In this document: piece after piece, positions 9,150-21,178 of the stretch
Position numbering within the stretch: the first letter of the stretch is position 1
How the letters are laid out: each line of letters opens with the position of its first letter
Origin: Tsukamurella sp. M9C
GTDB taxonomy: Bacteria > Actinomycetota > Actinomycetes > Mycobacteriales > Mycobacteriaceae
Direction of reading: 5' to 3'
Length of the DNA: 64,000 bases
NCBI RefSeq assembly: GCF_020169415.1
Contig: NZ_JAIULG010000013.1
Span: forward strand, 1-64,000
Position numbers and translations under genes: made by a program
Notes under the pieces: model-generated
The model's input: the letters and a program-made list of their open reading frames with translations, nothing else
Databases searched by the model: none
Told to the model about the DNA's origin: nothing

Positions 9150-9422
9150 CTACTCGCCCTCGGTGTGCTCCAGGAGATCCTCGTGGATCTCGCGCATGGC
9201 GATCGACAGCGGCTTCTCGTGCAGGCCCGGCTCGACGAGCGGGCCGACGTACTCGAGGATGCCGTCGGACAGGCTGTTGTAGTAGTCGTTGATCTGACGC
9301 GCGCGCTTGGCCGCGTAGATCACCAGGGCGTACTTCGAGGAGGTGCGCTCGAGCAGCTCGTCGATCGGCGGGTTGGTGATGCCGAGCGGCTGGTCGTACA
9401 CGGTCTCAGTGGTGGTGCTCAC
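9150..9422 (-). CDS. rpoZ: RNA polymerase omega subunit
   Basis: A 90-residue omega subunit, which helps assemble the beta' subunit into RNA polymerase. The core matches the family ([20 protein letters not shown], then [13 protein letters not shown]). It starts with GTG at 9422, with a good AGGAGAAGC just upstream. Placed between gmk and coaBC as in related genomes. Confidence 0.95.
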   Translation of the reverse strand: MSTTTETVYDQPLGITNPPIDELLERTSSKYALVIYAAKRARQINDYYNSLSDGILEYVGPLVEPGLHEKPLSIAMREIHEDLLEHTEGE

Positions 9423-9491
9423 GCTTCTCCTACGTCACAAACTTCACGATTATCGCTGGTCCGCCCAGTCTACGCCCGCAAGGCGGCAGGG

Positions 9492-10088
9492 CTAGGCCGT
9501 CGGGTCGCCGGCGCCGACCAGCAAGGATACCAAATCCGACACGGCGCGGTCCAAGTCGTCGTTCACGACCACCGCGTCGTAGTCGTCCCGCGTGGCCATC
9601 TCGGCCCGCGCGGTCTCGAGTCGGCGCTCGATCTTCTCAGCGCTCTCGGTGCCCCGGCCGCGGAGCCGGCGCTCCAGCTCGTCCCAGCTCGGGGGGCTCA
9701 GGAAGACGGTGACCGCCTCGGGCAGCGCGGCCTTGACGCTGGCCGCGCCGGCGAGGTCCACCTCGACCAGCACGGGCCGCCCGGCCTCGAGCGCCGCGTA
9801 CACGGGCTGCGCGGGCGTCCCCGACCGCTGCAGGCCGCCGTGGATCTCCGCCCACTCGAGGAGCGCACCGTCGGCGATCAGGCGGTCGAAACCTCCGTCG
9901 CCGACGAAGTGGTAGTCCCGGCCGTCCACCTCACCGGGGCGCGGATCGCGCGTGGTGGCGGACACCGAGAAGAACAGGTCGGGAACCTCCGAGCGGAGCT
10001 TGCCGACCACAGACGACTTACCGACGGCGGAGGGGCCGACCAGTACAACCAGTCGGCCCCTCCGGCCCGCGGGAACTTCTCCGGACAC
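9492..10088 (-). CDS. gmk: Guanylate kinase
   Basis: A 198-residue GMP kinase (GMP + ATP to GDP + ADP). The P-loop [14 protein letters not shown] is at about residues 18-31, followed by the GMP-binding motif [20 protein letters not shown] and EWAEIHG. Start is GTG at 10088, six bases after the mihF stop, so the two are very probably one transcript. Confidence 0.96.
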   Translation of the reverse strand: MSGEVPAGRRGRLVVLVGPSAVGKSSVVGKLRSEVPDLFFSVSATTRDPRPGEVDGRDYHFVGDGGFDRLIADGALLEWAEIHGGLQRSGTPAQPVYAALEAGRPVLVEVDLAGAASVKAALPEAVTVFLSPPSWDELERRLRGRGTESAEKIERRLETARAEMATRDDYDAVVVNDDLDRAVSDLVSLLVGAGDPTA

Positions 10089-10094
10089 TACGTG

Positions 10095-10409
10095 TCAGGC
10101 GGAGAACTTCTCGAGCAGCGCCTTGCGCTGCCGGTCGCCCAGACCCCGCACGCGGCGGGTGGGGGCGATCTCGAGCTCGGTCATCAGCTCCTGCGCCTTG
10201 ACCTTGCCCACCTTGGGAAGCGCCTCGAGCAGTGCCGAGACCTTCATCTTGCCGATGACCTCGTCGGTCTCCGCGTCCTTGAGCACCTGCTGCAGGGTGG
10301 TGGTGCCGCCCTTGAGCCGGTTCTTCAGCTCGGCGCGTGCACGACGAGCGGCAGCTGCCTTCTCCAGAGCAGCGGCGCGCTGCTCGTCGGTCAACTGGGG
10401 AAGGGCCAC
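10095..10409 (-). CDS. mihF: Mycobacterial-type integration host factor (mIHF)
   Basis: A 104-residue nucleoid-associated DNA-binding protein, needed in the family for phage L5 integration and chromosome compaction. Near-invariant stretches are LPQLTDEQRAAALEKAA, KMKVSALLEALPKVGK and the helix-two-turn-helix end RRVRGLGDRQRKALLEKF. The start is GTG at 10409, with GGAGGA four bases upstream; this gives the usual family length. The frame stays open upstream to 10568, but that stretch is unlike any mIHF. Confidence 0.95.
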   Translation of the reverse strand: MALPQLTDEQRAAALEKAAAARRARAELKNRLKGGTTTLQQVLKDAETDEVIGKMKVSALLEALPKVGKVKAQELMTELEIAPTRRVRGLGDRQRKALLEKFSA

Positions 10410-10745
10410 GATTCCTCCGTCTTCGATGTACTTAGGTCTTTGCCGCGTACTTGCGACTCCTGCGACGGTACCCACGTTTCGCGCGGGATGGGAACCCCAC
10501 CCCCCTCTCACCTGCGGTTTGGCGGTGTTGTAGGCGTCCCGGCCGGGCGACGGCCCGAACAGCTGCACACAGTGTGCGTTGCAATCGAGAACCGTTGCAC
10601 CACAATGCTTTCAGATCGGTAGAACCTCGCGACGAGCGACCGACCGATGTGACAGGTGAAACTCAAGTGACCTGCGAAAATACCTGCACTTCGCGGCGGG
10701 CCCGGGCGTGTCGGCGCCCCGTTCGCCGTCGACGAGGGCCCGCCG
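10410..10745. other. 336-bp intergenic region upstream of mihF
   Basis: No gene is supported here. The region lies downstream of the antiporter gene and upstream of mihF, so it should hold the mihF promoter and 5' leader. It is less GC-rich around 10560-10680 than its flanks. It contains a 13-base palindrome (10565-10577) and the loose repeats AGGTGA/TGACCT around 10636-10655. No convincing -35/-10 pair or rho-independent terminator was seen. Confidence 0.5.
10565..10577. promoter_or_regulatory. Perfect palindrome GCACAC-A-GTGTGC
   Basis: A 6+1+6 perfect inverted repeat about 155 bases upstream of the mihF start, in the only long gap of the housekeeping series. Its symmetry suits a dimeric repressor or activator. 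No cognate protein is known. Confidence 0.4.
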
Positions 10746-11957
10746 TCACCCCGCCGAGGGCGATGCGCCGGAACGCACGCGCCGCACCGTCCGCTCCCCC
10801 GCCCGGACCACGGGCTCGACGACCCGGGCGATGATCGGCCCCACCACGGCCATGATCAGGACGTACGTAGTGGCGAGCGCGGCGACGCGGCCGTCCACGG
10901 CACCCGCCGTGACCGCCAGTCCGGCGATGACGATGGAGAACTCCCCGCGCGCCACGAGGGCCGCGCCGGCGCGGGCCCGGCCCATCCGCTTCACGCCGAC
11001 CCGCTTCGCCGCCCACCACCCGGTGGCGAGCTTCGTCGCGGTGGTCACGACGGCGAGCAGGACCGCCCAGCCGAGGACGGGCGGAATGGCCCGCGGATCG
11101 GTGTTCAGCCCGAAGACCACGAAGAACAGGGCCGCGAAGAGGTCGCGCAGCGGCTCCAGCAGGCGCGTCGCCTCGTGCGCGATCGACCCGGAGATGGCGA
11201 TGCCGAGCAGGAAGGCGCCCACGGCCGCGGAGACCTGCAGCGCCGACGCCACACCCGCCACCAGCAGGGCGGCGCCGATGAGTTTGAGCAGGAAGACCTC
11301 GCGGTCGTCGCTGTAGACCAGCGCCGATACCCGGTGGCCGTACTTGACCGCCGAGATCAGCACGACGCTAACCACCACCACCGCGATCGTCACCGCCGAG
11401 ACCTCGCCCGCGAGTCCGAGACCGGCCAGGATCGCCGTGAGGATCGGGAGGTAGATCGCCATCGCCAGGTCCTCGAAGACCAGCACCGAGAGCACGACGG
11501 GCGTCTCGCGGTTGCCGAGCCGGCCGAGGTCGCTGAGCACCTTCGCGGCGATGCCCGACGACGAGATGTACGTGACGCCCGCGAGTACGAGGGCGCCGGT
11601 CGGCCCCCAGCCGAGGACGAGCGCGACGACGGCGCCCGGGGTGGCGTTGAGCACGATGTCGGCCACACCGGCGAGCCAGGACTGCCGCAGGCCGGTGGTG
11701 AGCTCCGCCGCGGTGTACTCGAGGCCCAGCATGAGCAGCAGCAGGATCACGCCGATCTCGCCGGCGGTGTGGCTGAACTCCGAGGCCTCGCCGAGCGGGA
11801 TCACGCCGCCGACCCCGAAGGCCAGGCCGCCGATCAGGTACAGCGGGATGGGCGAGACCCCCACCTTGCTGGCGGCGCGGCCGAGGAAGCCCAGGACGAA
11901 GAAGATGGCGCCGAGTTCGATCAGCGCGACCGTGTTCTCGTCGAGGTGGAGGGTCAC
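10746..11957 (-). CDS. CPA2 cation:proton antiporter, KhtU-like
   Basis: A 403-residue membrane antiporter of the CPA2 (KefB/KhtU) family with about 12-13 hydrophobic segments. It contains the unwound-helix region VTYISSSGIAAKVLSDLGR, followed by VLVFEDLAMAIYLPI, and it lacks the C-terminal RCK domain found in Kef proteins. The GTG start at 11957 overlaps the stop of the upstream TrkA-C gene (GTGA). That partner fits the two-gene KhtTU arrangement, in which KhtT gates KhtU; the B. subtilis pair exports K+ in exchange for H+ and protects against toxic aldehydes and alkaline stress. Cation choice here is inferred from the family. Confidence 0.88.
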   Translation of the reverse strand: MTLHLDENTVALIELGAIFFVLGFLGRAASKVGVSPIPLYLIGGLAFGVGGVIPLGEASEFSHTAGEIGVILLLLMLGLEYTAAELTTGLRQSWLAGVADIVLNATPGAVVALVLGWGPTGALVLAGVTYISSSGIAAKVLSDLGRLGNRETPVVLSVLVFEDLAMAIYLPILTAILAGLGLAGEVSAVTIAVVVVSVVLISAVKYGHRVSALVYSDDREVFLLKLIGAALLVAGVASALQVSAAVGAFLLGIAISGSIAHEATRLLEPLRDLFAALFFVVFGLNTDPRAIPPVLGWAVLLAVVTTATKLATGWWAAKRVGVKRMGRARAGAALVARGEFSIVIAGLAVTAGAVDGRVAALATTYVLIMAVVGPIIARVVEPVVRAGERTVRRVRSGASPSAG

Positions 11958-12436
11958 CCGTTCGTCAGGATCTGCGCGGCGGCGTCGAGCCCCTCGGCCG
12001 TCCCGACGACCACCAGCAGATCGCCCGCGGTGAAGACGAACTCGGGGCCGGGCGAGGGCTGCACCTCGCCCGCCCGCATCACCGCCACGAGCGAGACCTT
12101 GGTCCGGGTCCGCATCTGGGTCTCCCCCAGTGTCCGCCCGTCGTACGGCGAGCCGGCGAGGATCGGCAGCTGCCGCGTGTTGATGCCCTCGAGTCCGCGC
12201 TGGTCAGCGCGCAACTGGTTGACCAGCTGCGGCGCGCCGAGGAGGTTGGCGAGCACGCCGGCCTCCTCGCCGGACAGGGGCACCTGGGCGGCGCTCGCGT
12301 CGGGATCGTCGCGTTCCGAGAGGAACAGTTCGACGGTGCCGTCGCGGTGCGCCACGACCCCCACGCGGCGGCCGGTGGCGAGCTCGAAGTCCTTGCGCAC
12401 TCCGATGCCGGGGAGCGGTGTCACATCGACGTTCAC
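11954..12436 (-). CDS. TrkA-C domain regulatory subunit, KhtT-like
   Basis: A 160-residue cytosolic protein beginning VNVDVTPLPGIGVRKDFELA, the standard opening of KhtT-like subunits, and ending in a TrkA-C (RCK_C) domain at about residues 75-160 (GSPYDGRTLGETQMRTRTKV, then PEFVFTAGDLLVVVGT). It should bind a nucleotide or ion and gate the antiporter encoded immediately after it. The GTG at 12436 is chosen because the family motif starts there; the upstream extension reads antisense to pyrF. It lies 55 bases after pyrF. Confidence 0.88.
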   Translation of the reverse strand: MNVDVTPLPGIGVRKDFELATGRRVGVVAHRDGTVELFLSERDDPDASAAQVPLSGEEAGVLANLLGAPQLVNQLRADQRGLEGINTRQLPILAGSPYDGRTLGETQMRTRTKVSLVAVMRAGEVQPSPGPEFVFTAGDLLVVVGTAEGLDAAAQILTNG

Positions 12437-12491
12437 CCCGTCGACGATAGCCGCGGCGGATCGGGCGAGGATCGGATCGGGCGAGGACGGA

Positions 12492-13282
12492 TCAGCCGAG
12501 CGCGCGCTCGACCTCGTCCCGCACGGCCAGCGCCGCGGACCGCAGCGCCGCGGCCTCGGGGCCCGCCCCGAGCACCTGCCGCGACGAGTTGGGCAGCACC
12601 GTCGCACCCGTGCCGAAGATCGCCGCGAGGTCCGCCGGAGTGGCGCCCTGCGCGCCCAGTCCCGGCGCGAGGATCGGCCCGGCCAGGCCGTCCAGGTCCA
12701 GGCCGTGCTCGCGGGTGGCACCCACCACGAGGCCGACGGTGCCGGTCCCGTCGGCGTTGTCGGCCCGGGCGTCGTCGACGATCCGCTGCCCGACGCCGTC
12801 GGCCTGCACCTGCGCGCCCTCGGGGTTGGAGGTGCGGGCGAGGACGAAGACGCCGCGCCCGGCGGCGCGGGCCGCGTCGATCGCCGGTCGCAGCGAGCCG
12901 TAGCCGAGGTAGGGCGAGAGCGTCACCGCGTCGGCGGACAGGGGCGAGTCGCCGAGCCAGGCGCGCGCGTAGCCGGCCATGGTGGAGCCGATGTCGCCGC
13001 GCTTGGCGTCGGCGATCACGACCGCGCCCGCCTCGCGGCACGCGGCCATGACCTCCTCCAGCGCGAGCATCCCGGCGGCGCCGAACTGCTCGAAGAAGGC
13101 CACCTGCGGCTTGACGAAGCCGACCTCGCCGGCGAAGGCCTCGGCGCAGCGCAGCCCGAAGGCCCGCACGCCGGCGGCGTCGTCGGACAGGCCCCACGCG
13201 GCGAGCAGCGGCGGGTGCGGGTCGATGCCCACGACCAGCCGCCCCCGGTCGGCGACGGCGGTGGCGACGCGCGCGGCGAAGG

Positions 13283-13286
<4 letters not shown>
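12492..13286 (-). CDS. pyrF: Orotidine 5'-phosphate decarboxylase (type 2)
   Basis: A 264-residue OMP decarboxylase making UMP. It belongs to the mycobacterial/Myxococcus-type subfamily, with [16 protein letters not shown] at the N-terminus and the active-site lysine in [13 protein letters not shown]. The GTG at 13286 overlaps the carB stop by four bases (GTGA), which both fixes the start and suggests translational coupling. Last gene of the pyr operon. Confidence 0.95.
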
Positions 13287-16612
<3,326 letters not shown>

Positions 16613-17737
16613 TTACTTGTCTCCCATAACAGTCGCGAACTTGTCGAAGAGGTAGGCGGCGTCGTGCGGACCCGCAGCGGCCTCCGGGTGGTACTGGACC
16701 GAGAAGGCGCGGCCGTCGAGCAGCTCGACGCCCTCCACGACCCCGTCGTTGGCGCACACGTGGCTGACGCGGCCGCGGCCGAACGGGGTGTCGAACTCGG
16801 CGCCGCGCTCGCCCTCGAGGGCGAAGCCGTGGTTCTGCGCGGTGATCGAGATCCGGCCGGTGGCGTGCTCCACGACGGGGATGTTGATGCCGCGGTGGCC
16901 GAACTTCATCTTGTAGGTCTCCAGGCCGAAGGCACGGCCCAGCAGCTGGTTGCCCAGGCAGATGCCGAACAGCGGCAGCCCGGCGTCCAGGACGCCGCGG
17001 GTCAGCTCCACCTCGTGCGCGGCGGTGGCGGGGTCGCCGGGGCCGTTGGAGAGGAAGAAGCCGTCCGGGTTGAACGAGCGCACCTCGTCGAGCGTGATGG
17101 TCGAGGGCACCACGTGCACCCGCATGCCGCGCTCGGCGAACATGCGCGGCGTGTTGGTCTTGATGCCGAGGTCGACGGCGACCACGGTGAAGCGGGCCTC
17201 GCCCTCCGGCTCGATGGTGTAGGACTCGGTGGTCGAGACCTCGCCGATCAGGTTCTGCCCCTTCATCGACGGCTGCTCCCGCACCCGGTCGAGGAGCTCG
17301 GCCTCGGGAGCGAGCGCCTCGCCGGAGAACACACCGGCGCGCATGGAGCCGTTGTCGCGGAGGCGGCGCACCAGCGCGCGGGTGTCGATGCCGGCGATGC
17401 CGACGACGCCCTGGTCCACCAGCTCGCCCTCGAGGGTGCCGCTGGCGCGCCAGTTGCTCACCCGGCGGGTGGGGTTGCGCACGGCGTAGCCGGCGACCCA
17501 GATCTTGTCGCCGCGGGACTCGTCGTCCTCGTCGTTCCAGCCCGTGTTGCCGATCTGCGGGGCGGTCGCCACCACGATCTGTCGCGCGTACGACGGGTCG
17601 GTCAGCGTCTCCTGGTAGCCGGTCATCGCGGTGCAGAAGACGGCCTCGCCGAGGGTCTGCCCGACGGCGCCGAACTCGACTCCGCGGTGCACGGTTCCGT
17701 CCTCCAGGACCAGCAGTGCTTTGTTGTCGGCAGCCAT
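16613..17737 (-). CDS. carA: Carbamoyl-phosphate synthase small subunit
   Basis: A 374-residue glutaminase subunit that feeds ammonia to CarB. The N-terminal CPSase_sm domain has [20 protein letters not shown]. The C-terminal class I glutamine amidotransferase has LSNGPGDPA, the nucleophile cysteine in [10 protein letters not shown] and the catalytic histidine in YHPEAAAGP. The ATG abuts the stop of the upstream membrane-protein gene (TAGATG). Confidence 0.97.
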   Translation of the reverse strand: MAADNKALLVLEDGTVHRGVEFGAVGQTLGEAVFCTAMTGYQETLTDPSYARQIVVATAPQIGNTGWNDEDDESRGDKIWVAGYAVRNPTRRVSNWRASGTLEGELVDQGVVGIAGIDTRALVRRLRDNGSMRAGVFSGEALAPEAELLDRVREQPSMKGQNLIGEVSTTESYTIEPEGEARFTVVAVDLGIKTNTPRMFAERGMRVHVVPSTITLDEVRSFNPDGFFLSNGPGDPATAAHEVELTRGVLDAGLPLFGICLGNQLLGRAFGLETYKMKFGHRGINIPVVEHATGRISITAQNHGFALEGERGAEFDTPFGRGRVSHVCANDGVVEGVELLDGRAFSVQYHPEAAAGPHDAAYLFDKFATVMGDK

Positions 17738-18229
17738 CTAACTTTCCCTCACGTCCATCAGTTTTCGATACGTCGTCTTGTCGTCGGCGCGGAAGCCCGT
17801 GTCCACGACGGTGCCGGTGGGCAGCTCCCAGCGGAACACCAGCAGTCCGTCGCCGGGCATCACCTTGCCGGCCAGCTTGGAGGCTCGCCGCACCTCCACC
17901 AGGTGCTCGTCGGCGATCCACATCGGGTTGCCCCTGCCGCGCTCCATCAGGTAGCCGTCGGCGTAGCGGCTCAGGTTCACGGTGGCGCGGTAGCCCCAGT
18001 CCCCCACCGCCACCCGGTCCTGCCAGTGCGGCGCCACGGTGCTGCCGACGTACACGCCGGAGACCGGGCCGAAGACCAGCTCGCTGAGCTGCTCCGGCGT
18101 GCTGGGGATCTCGCCCACCGACGCGGCCTGGCGCTGCCCGCGGCGGCGCCAGCCCAGCGCCATCAGCGCGAACAGGGCGGCCAACACCACGAGCACGAGC
18201 AGCAGCGTGGCGAAGTCGCTGACGCTCAC
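17738..18229 (-). CDS. Membrane-anchored pyr-operon protein (Rv1382-like)
   Basis: A 163-residue protein with one N-terminal transmembrane helix (about residues 5-25, [20 protein letters not shown]), then a basic stop-transfer stretch (WRRRGQRQ), so the remainder is probably cytosolic. The soluble part has no known catalytic motif. A homologous small membrane protein stands between pyrC and carA in M. tuberculosis (Rv1382). Function unknown; its conserved place suggests a link to pyrimidine synthesis. The GTG at 18229 overlaps the pyrC stop (GTGA). Confidence 0.82.
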   Translation of the reverse strand: MSVSDFATLLLVLVVLAALFALMALGWRRRGQRQAASVGEIPSTPEQLSELVFGPVSGVYVGSTVAPHWQDRVAVGDWGYRATVNLSRYADGYLMERGRGNPMWIADEHLVEVRRASKLAGKVMPGDGLLVFRWELPTGTVVDTGFRADDKTTYRKLMDVRES

Positions 18230-19539
18230 GCCCGCACCCCGGTCCCGGGCTGCGCGGCCGCGCCGTCGCGGGCGGTGACCCGACCGCGGAGCAGCGTGAG
18301 CACGGGCTTGGCCCGGAAGCTCAGCTCCGCGAACGGGGTGTTGCGCGAGCGGCTGGCGAGCTCGTCCGCACGCACCGTCCACCCCAGGTCGGGGTCGACC
18401 AGCGTCAGGTTCGCGGGCTCACCCACGCCGATCGGCCGGCCCTGATCGTCCAGGCGCGCGATCTGCGCGGGCTTCTCACTCATCACCCGCGCCACGTCGC
18501 GCCAGTCGAGGTCGCCGGTCTCCACCGAGACCTGCGCGACGATCGCCAGCGCCGTCTCCAGTCCCAGCATGCCGGGGCGGGCGGCGGCGAACTCGCAGCA
18601 CTTGTCCTGCTCGGCGTGCGGCGCGTGATCGGTGGCGACGCAGTCGATCACGCCGTCCCGCAGCGCCTTCCGCAGCGCGGCCACGTCGGAGGCCTCGCGC
18701 AGCGGCGGGTTCACCCGGTTCACCGCGTCGTAGGTCTGCAGCCGCGAGTCGTCGAGCAGCAGGTGGTGCGGGGTCACCTCGGCGGTGATCGCGATGCCCT
18801 GGCCCTTGGCCCACTTCAGCAGTTCGACGGTGCCCGCCGTGGAGGCGTGGCAGATGTGCACGCGCGCACCGGCATCGCGGGCCAGCAGCGCGTCGCGGGC
18901 GACGATCGCCTCCTCGGCGGCGCGCGGCCAGCCGGCCAGGCCCAGGCGCGCGGCCTCGGGACCCTCGTGCGCCACGGCCCCCTTGGTCAGGCGCGGCTCC
19001 TCGGCGTGCTGCGCGATGACCACGCCCAGCGACGCCGAGTACTCCAGGGCGCGGCGCATGAGCAGCGGATCCGACACGCAGACACCGTCGTCGGAGAACA
19101 CCCGCACCCGACCGGGGCCGGCGGCCATCATGCCCATCTCGGCGAGCTTCTCGCCCTTCAGGCCGACGGTGACGGCGCCCACGGGGTGCACGTCGACGAG
19201 GCCGACCTCCTGGCCCCGGCGGTAGACGTGGTCGGTGACCACGGCGGAGTCGGCGACCGGACTGGTGTTGGCCATGGCGAAGACGGCGGTGTAGCCGCCG
19301 AGCGCGGCGGCGGCGGAACCGGACTCGATGGTCTCGGTGTCCTCACGGCCGGGCTCGCGCAGGTGCGTGTGCAGGTCGACGAAGCCCGGCAGCAGGACCT
19401 TGCCGCCGCCGTCGATCACCTCGGCGCCCTCGGCGGGCGTGAGACCGGCACCGATGGCGGTGATCTCGCCGCCGGCGATCGCGACGTCGACCGGATCGCC
19501 TTCGCCGTACGGCCGGACATCAGTGAGCAGCACACTCAT
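18226..19539 (-). CDS. pyrC: Dihydroorotase
   Basis: A 437-residue class I dihydroorotase, cyclising carbamoyl aspartate to dihydroorotate. The metal site is visible: [12 protein letters not shown] (HxH), later histidines in AQHAEEP and HICHAST, and the catalytic aspartate in CVATDHAPH. Start ATG at 19539 overlaps the pyrB stop (ATGA). Confidence 0.97.
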   Translation of the reverse strand: MSVLLTDVRPYGEGDPVDVAIAGGEITAIGAGLTPAEGAEVIDGGGKVLLPGFVDLHTHLREPGREDTETIESGSAAAALGGYTAVFAMANTSPVADSAVVTDHVYRRGQEVGLVDVHPVGAVTVGLKGEKLAEMGMMAAGPGRVRVFSDDGVCVSDPLLMRRALEYSASLGVVIAQHAEEPRLTKGAVAHEGPEAARLGLAGWPRAAEEAIVARDALLARDAGARVHICHASTAGTVELLKWAKGQGIAITAEVTPHHLLLDDSRLQTYDAVNRVNPPLREASDVAALRKALRDGVIDCVATDHAPHAEQDKCCEFAAARPGMLGLETALAIVAQVSVETGDLDWRDVARVMSEKPAQIARLDDQGRPIGVGEPANLTLVDPDLGWTVRADELASRSRNTPFAELSFRAKPVLTLLRGRVTARDGAAAQPGTGVRA

Positions 19540-20492
19540 TCGGGGCCTCCCTCAGTGGCGAGAAGATGGAAGAGGACCGCCATGCGGACGTGCACGCCGT
19601 TGTTGACCTGCTGCAGGATCGCGGCCTGCGCGGAGTCCGCGACCGAGTAGCCGATCTCCATGCCGCGCAGCATCGGTCCGGGGTGCAGTACGACGGCGTG
19701 ATCGGGCAGCAGGGCCGCGCGCTGCGGGTTGAGGCCGAAGCGCACCGAGTACTCGCGCTCGCTGGGGAAGAAGCCGCCGTTCATGCGCTCGGCCTGCACG
19801 CGCAGCATCATCACCGCGTCCGCCCCGGGGAGCTCGGCCTCGAGCGAATCGGCGACCGTGACCGGCCACGTCTCGACGCCGACCGGCAGCAGCGTGCGCG
19901 GCGCCACCAGGACGACCTCGGCACCCAGCGTGGACAGCAGCAGCGCGTTCGACCGGGCGACCCGGCTGTGCAGCACGTCGCCGACGATGACGATGCGCCG
20001 GCCCTCGATGCCGCCGAGCCGCTGCCGCAGGGTCAGCGCGTCGAGCAGGGCCTGGGTGGGGTGCTCGTGCATGCCGTCGCCGGCGTTGATCACCACGGGC
20101 CCGGGCAGGCCGCCGAGCGCGGCGGCCGAGTGGGTCCAGTCCGCGATCTGTTGCGCCGCACCGGACGCCGGGTGCCGGACGATCAGCGCGTCGGCGCCGG
20201 CGGCGTGCAGGGTGAGCGCGGTGTCGCGCAGCGACTCGCCCTTCGCGACGGAGCTGCCGGACGCGGAGACGTTGATCACGTCGGCGCTCATCCACTTGCC
20301 CGCGACCTCGAAGGAGACGCGGGTGCGGGTGGAGTTCTCGTAGAAGACCGTCATCACGGTGCGGCCGCGCAGCGTGGGCAGCTTCTTGACCTCGCGGCCC
20401 ATCAGCGCCTGCTGCAGCCGGTCCGCCTCGTCGAGGATCTCCTCGGCCTCGGCGCGGCTCAGGTCCGCGGCGGAGAGCAGGTGCCTGGTCAC
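19536..20492 (-). CDS. pyrB: Aspartate carbamoyltransferase catalytic subunit
   Basis: A 318-residue enzyme joining carbamoyl phosphate and aspartate. The carbamoyl-phosphate loop is [16 protein letters not shown] and the second signature is [16 protein letters not shown]. No regulatory subunit (PyrI) is encoded nearby, as is usual in this group. The GTG at 20492 overlaps the pyrR stop (GTGA). Confidence 0.97.
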   Translation of the reverse strand: MTRHLLSAADLSRAEAEEILDEADRLQQALMGREVKKLPTLRGRTVMTVFYENSTRTRVSFEVAGKWMSADVINVSASGSSVAKGESLRDTALTLHAAGADALIVRHPASGAAQQIADWTHSAAALGGLPGPVVINAGDGMHEHPTQALLDALTLRQRLGGIEGRRIVIVGDVLHSRVARSNALLLSTLGAEVVLVAPRTLLPVGVETWPVTVADSLEAELPGADAVMMLRVQAERMNGGFFPSEREYSVRFGLNPQRAALLPDHAVVLHPGPMLRGMEIGYSVADSAQAAILQQVNNGVHVRMAVLFHLLATEGGPE

Positions 20493-21076
20493 AGCGCGTC
20501 CTCCGTCGTCTCCGGTGCGGGCAGCTCGGAGATCACCACGGCGTCCTCGCCGTCCTTCTCCTGCAGCCGCACCTGCACGTCCTCCTGCCGGGAGGTGGGG
20601 ATGTTCTTGCCCACGTAGTCGGCGCGGATCGGCAGCTGCCGGTGACCGCGGTCGACGAGGACCGCGAGCTGGACCGCGGCGGGCCGCCCGATGTCGCGCA
20701 GCGAGTCGAGCGCGGCGCGCACCGTCCGGCCCGAGAACAGGACGTCGTCGACGAGGATGACCAGCGCACCATCGACCCCCTGCGGCGGCACCGTGGTGCG
20801 CTCGAGGGGACGGTGCGGCTTGTGCCGCAGATCGTCGCGGTAGAGGGTGATGTCGAGGTGACCGACGGGCACCGCCACGCCCGAGAACTCCTCGATGTCG
20901 GCCGCCAGCCGGGCGGCGAGAACCGCACCGCGCGTAGGGATGCCGAAGATGACGACGCGGGGATGCGATTCATCACCCGCGGCCCTGGTGTCTAAGGCCG
21001 TCTTCTCGATGATCTGATGCGCGATCCGAGCCACCGTTCGGGTGACATCGGCCGCGGACATGAGTTCCCGAGCCAC
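20489..21076 (-). CDS. pyrR: PyrR regulator / uracil phosphoribosyltransferase
   Basis: A 195-residue bifunctional protein: an RNA-binding repressor of the pyr operon that senses UMP/UTP against PRPP, with uracil phosphoribosyltransferase activity. The PRPP loop is [19 protein letters not shown], and [12 protein letters not shown] and the RNA-binding basic region are present. The GTG at 21076 has AAGGGGG about seven bases upstream, inside a PyrR-binding loop, which supports this start over the longer open frame to 21199. First gene of the pyr operon. Confidence 0.95.
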   Translation of the reverse strand: MARELMSAADVTRTVARIAHQIIEKTALDTRAAGDESHPRVVIFGIPTRGAVLAARLAADIEEFSGVAVPVGHLDITLYRDDLRHKPHRPLERTTVPPQGVDGALVILVDDVLFSGRTVRAALDSLRDIGRPAAVQLAVLVDRGHRQLPIRADYVGKNIPTSRQEDVQVRLQEKDGEDAVVISELPAPETTEDAL

Positions 21077-21083
21077 GTGACCC

Positions 21084-21103
21084 CCTTCTCCGCCTCTCCG
21101 GAC
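21084..21103 (-). promoter_or_regulatory. PyrR-binding loop over the pyrR ribosome-binding site
   Basis: In mRNA sense this reads GUCCGGAGAGGCGGAGAAGG, close to the known PyrR anti-antiterminator motif (UCC-n-GAGAGGCU-n-AGAAGG). It runs straight into the GGGGG Shine-Dalgarno tract and ends eight bases before the GTG at 21076. No attenuator hairpin with a U-tract follows. PyrR bound here would hide the ribosome-binding site, as in the translational repression reported for Mycobacterium smegmatis. Confidence 0.82.
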
Positions 21104-21105
21104 GG

Positions 21106-21125
21106 CTCGCTCCGCCTCACTGGAC
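21106..21125 (-). promoter_or_regulatory. Second, diverged copy of the PyrR-binding motif
   Basis: In mRNA sense this reads GUCCAGUGAGGCGGAGCGAG. It matches the adjacent PyrR loop at 15 of 20 positions and lies 22 bases upstream of it. It keeps the UCC and GAGGC core but loses the final AAGG. It may be a second PyrR site, or one strand of an alternative fold with the first copy. Confidence 0.5.
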
Positions 21126-21157
21126 GGACTGAAAAGGATGCCTTGATGCGACACGAA

Positions 21158-21163
21158 GCATAC
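21158..21163 (-). promoter_or_regulatory. Possible pyr operon -10 element
   Basis: TATGCT on the minus strand lies about 80 bases upstream of pyrR and would give a leader of about 75 bases holding both PyrR-like motifs. No good -35 hexamer stands at the right spacing (TCGACA is 23 bases away), so this is weak. Confidence 0.3.
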
Positions 21164-21178
21164 CAGTACGTTCAGGTC

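Noticed and set aside
10410-10568. 53-codon 5' extension of mihF
   Set aside because: The family starts at VALPQLTDEQ and a GGAGGA lies just before that GTG; the extension is unlike mIHF.
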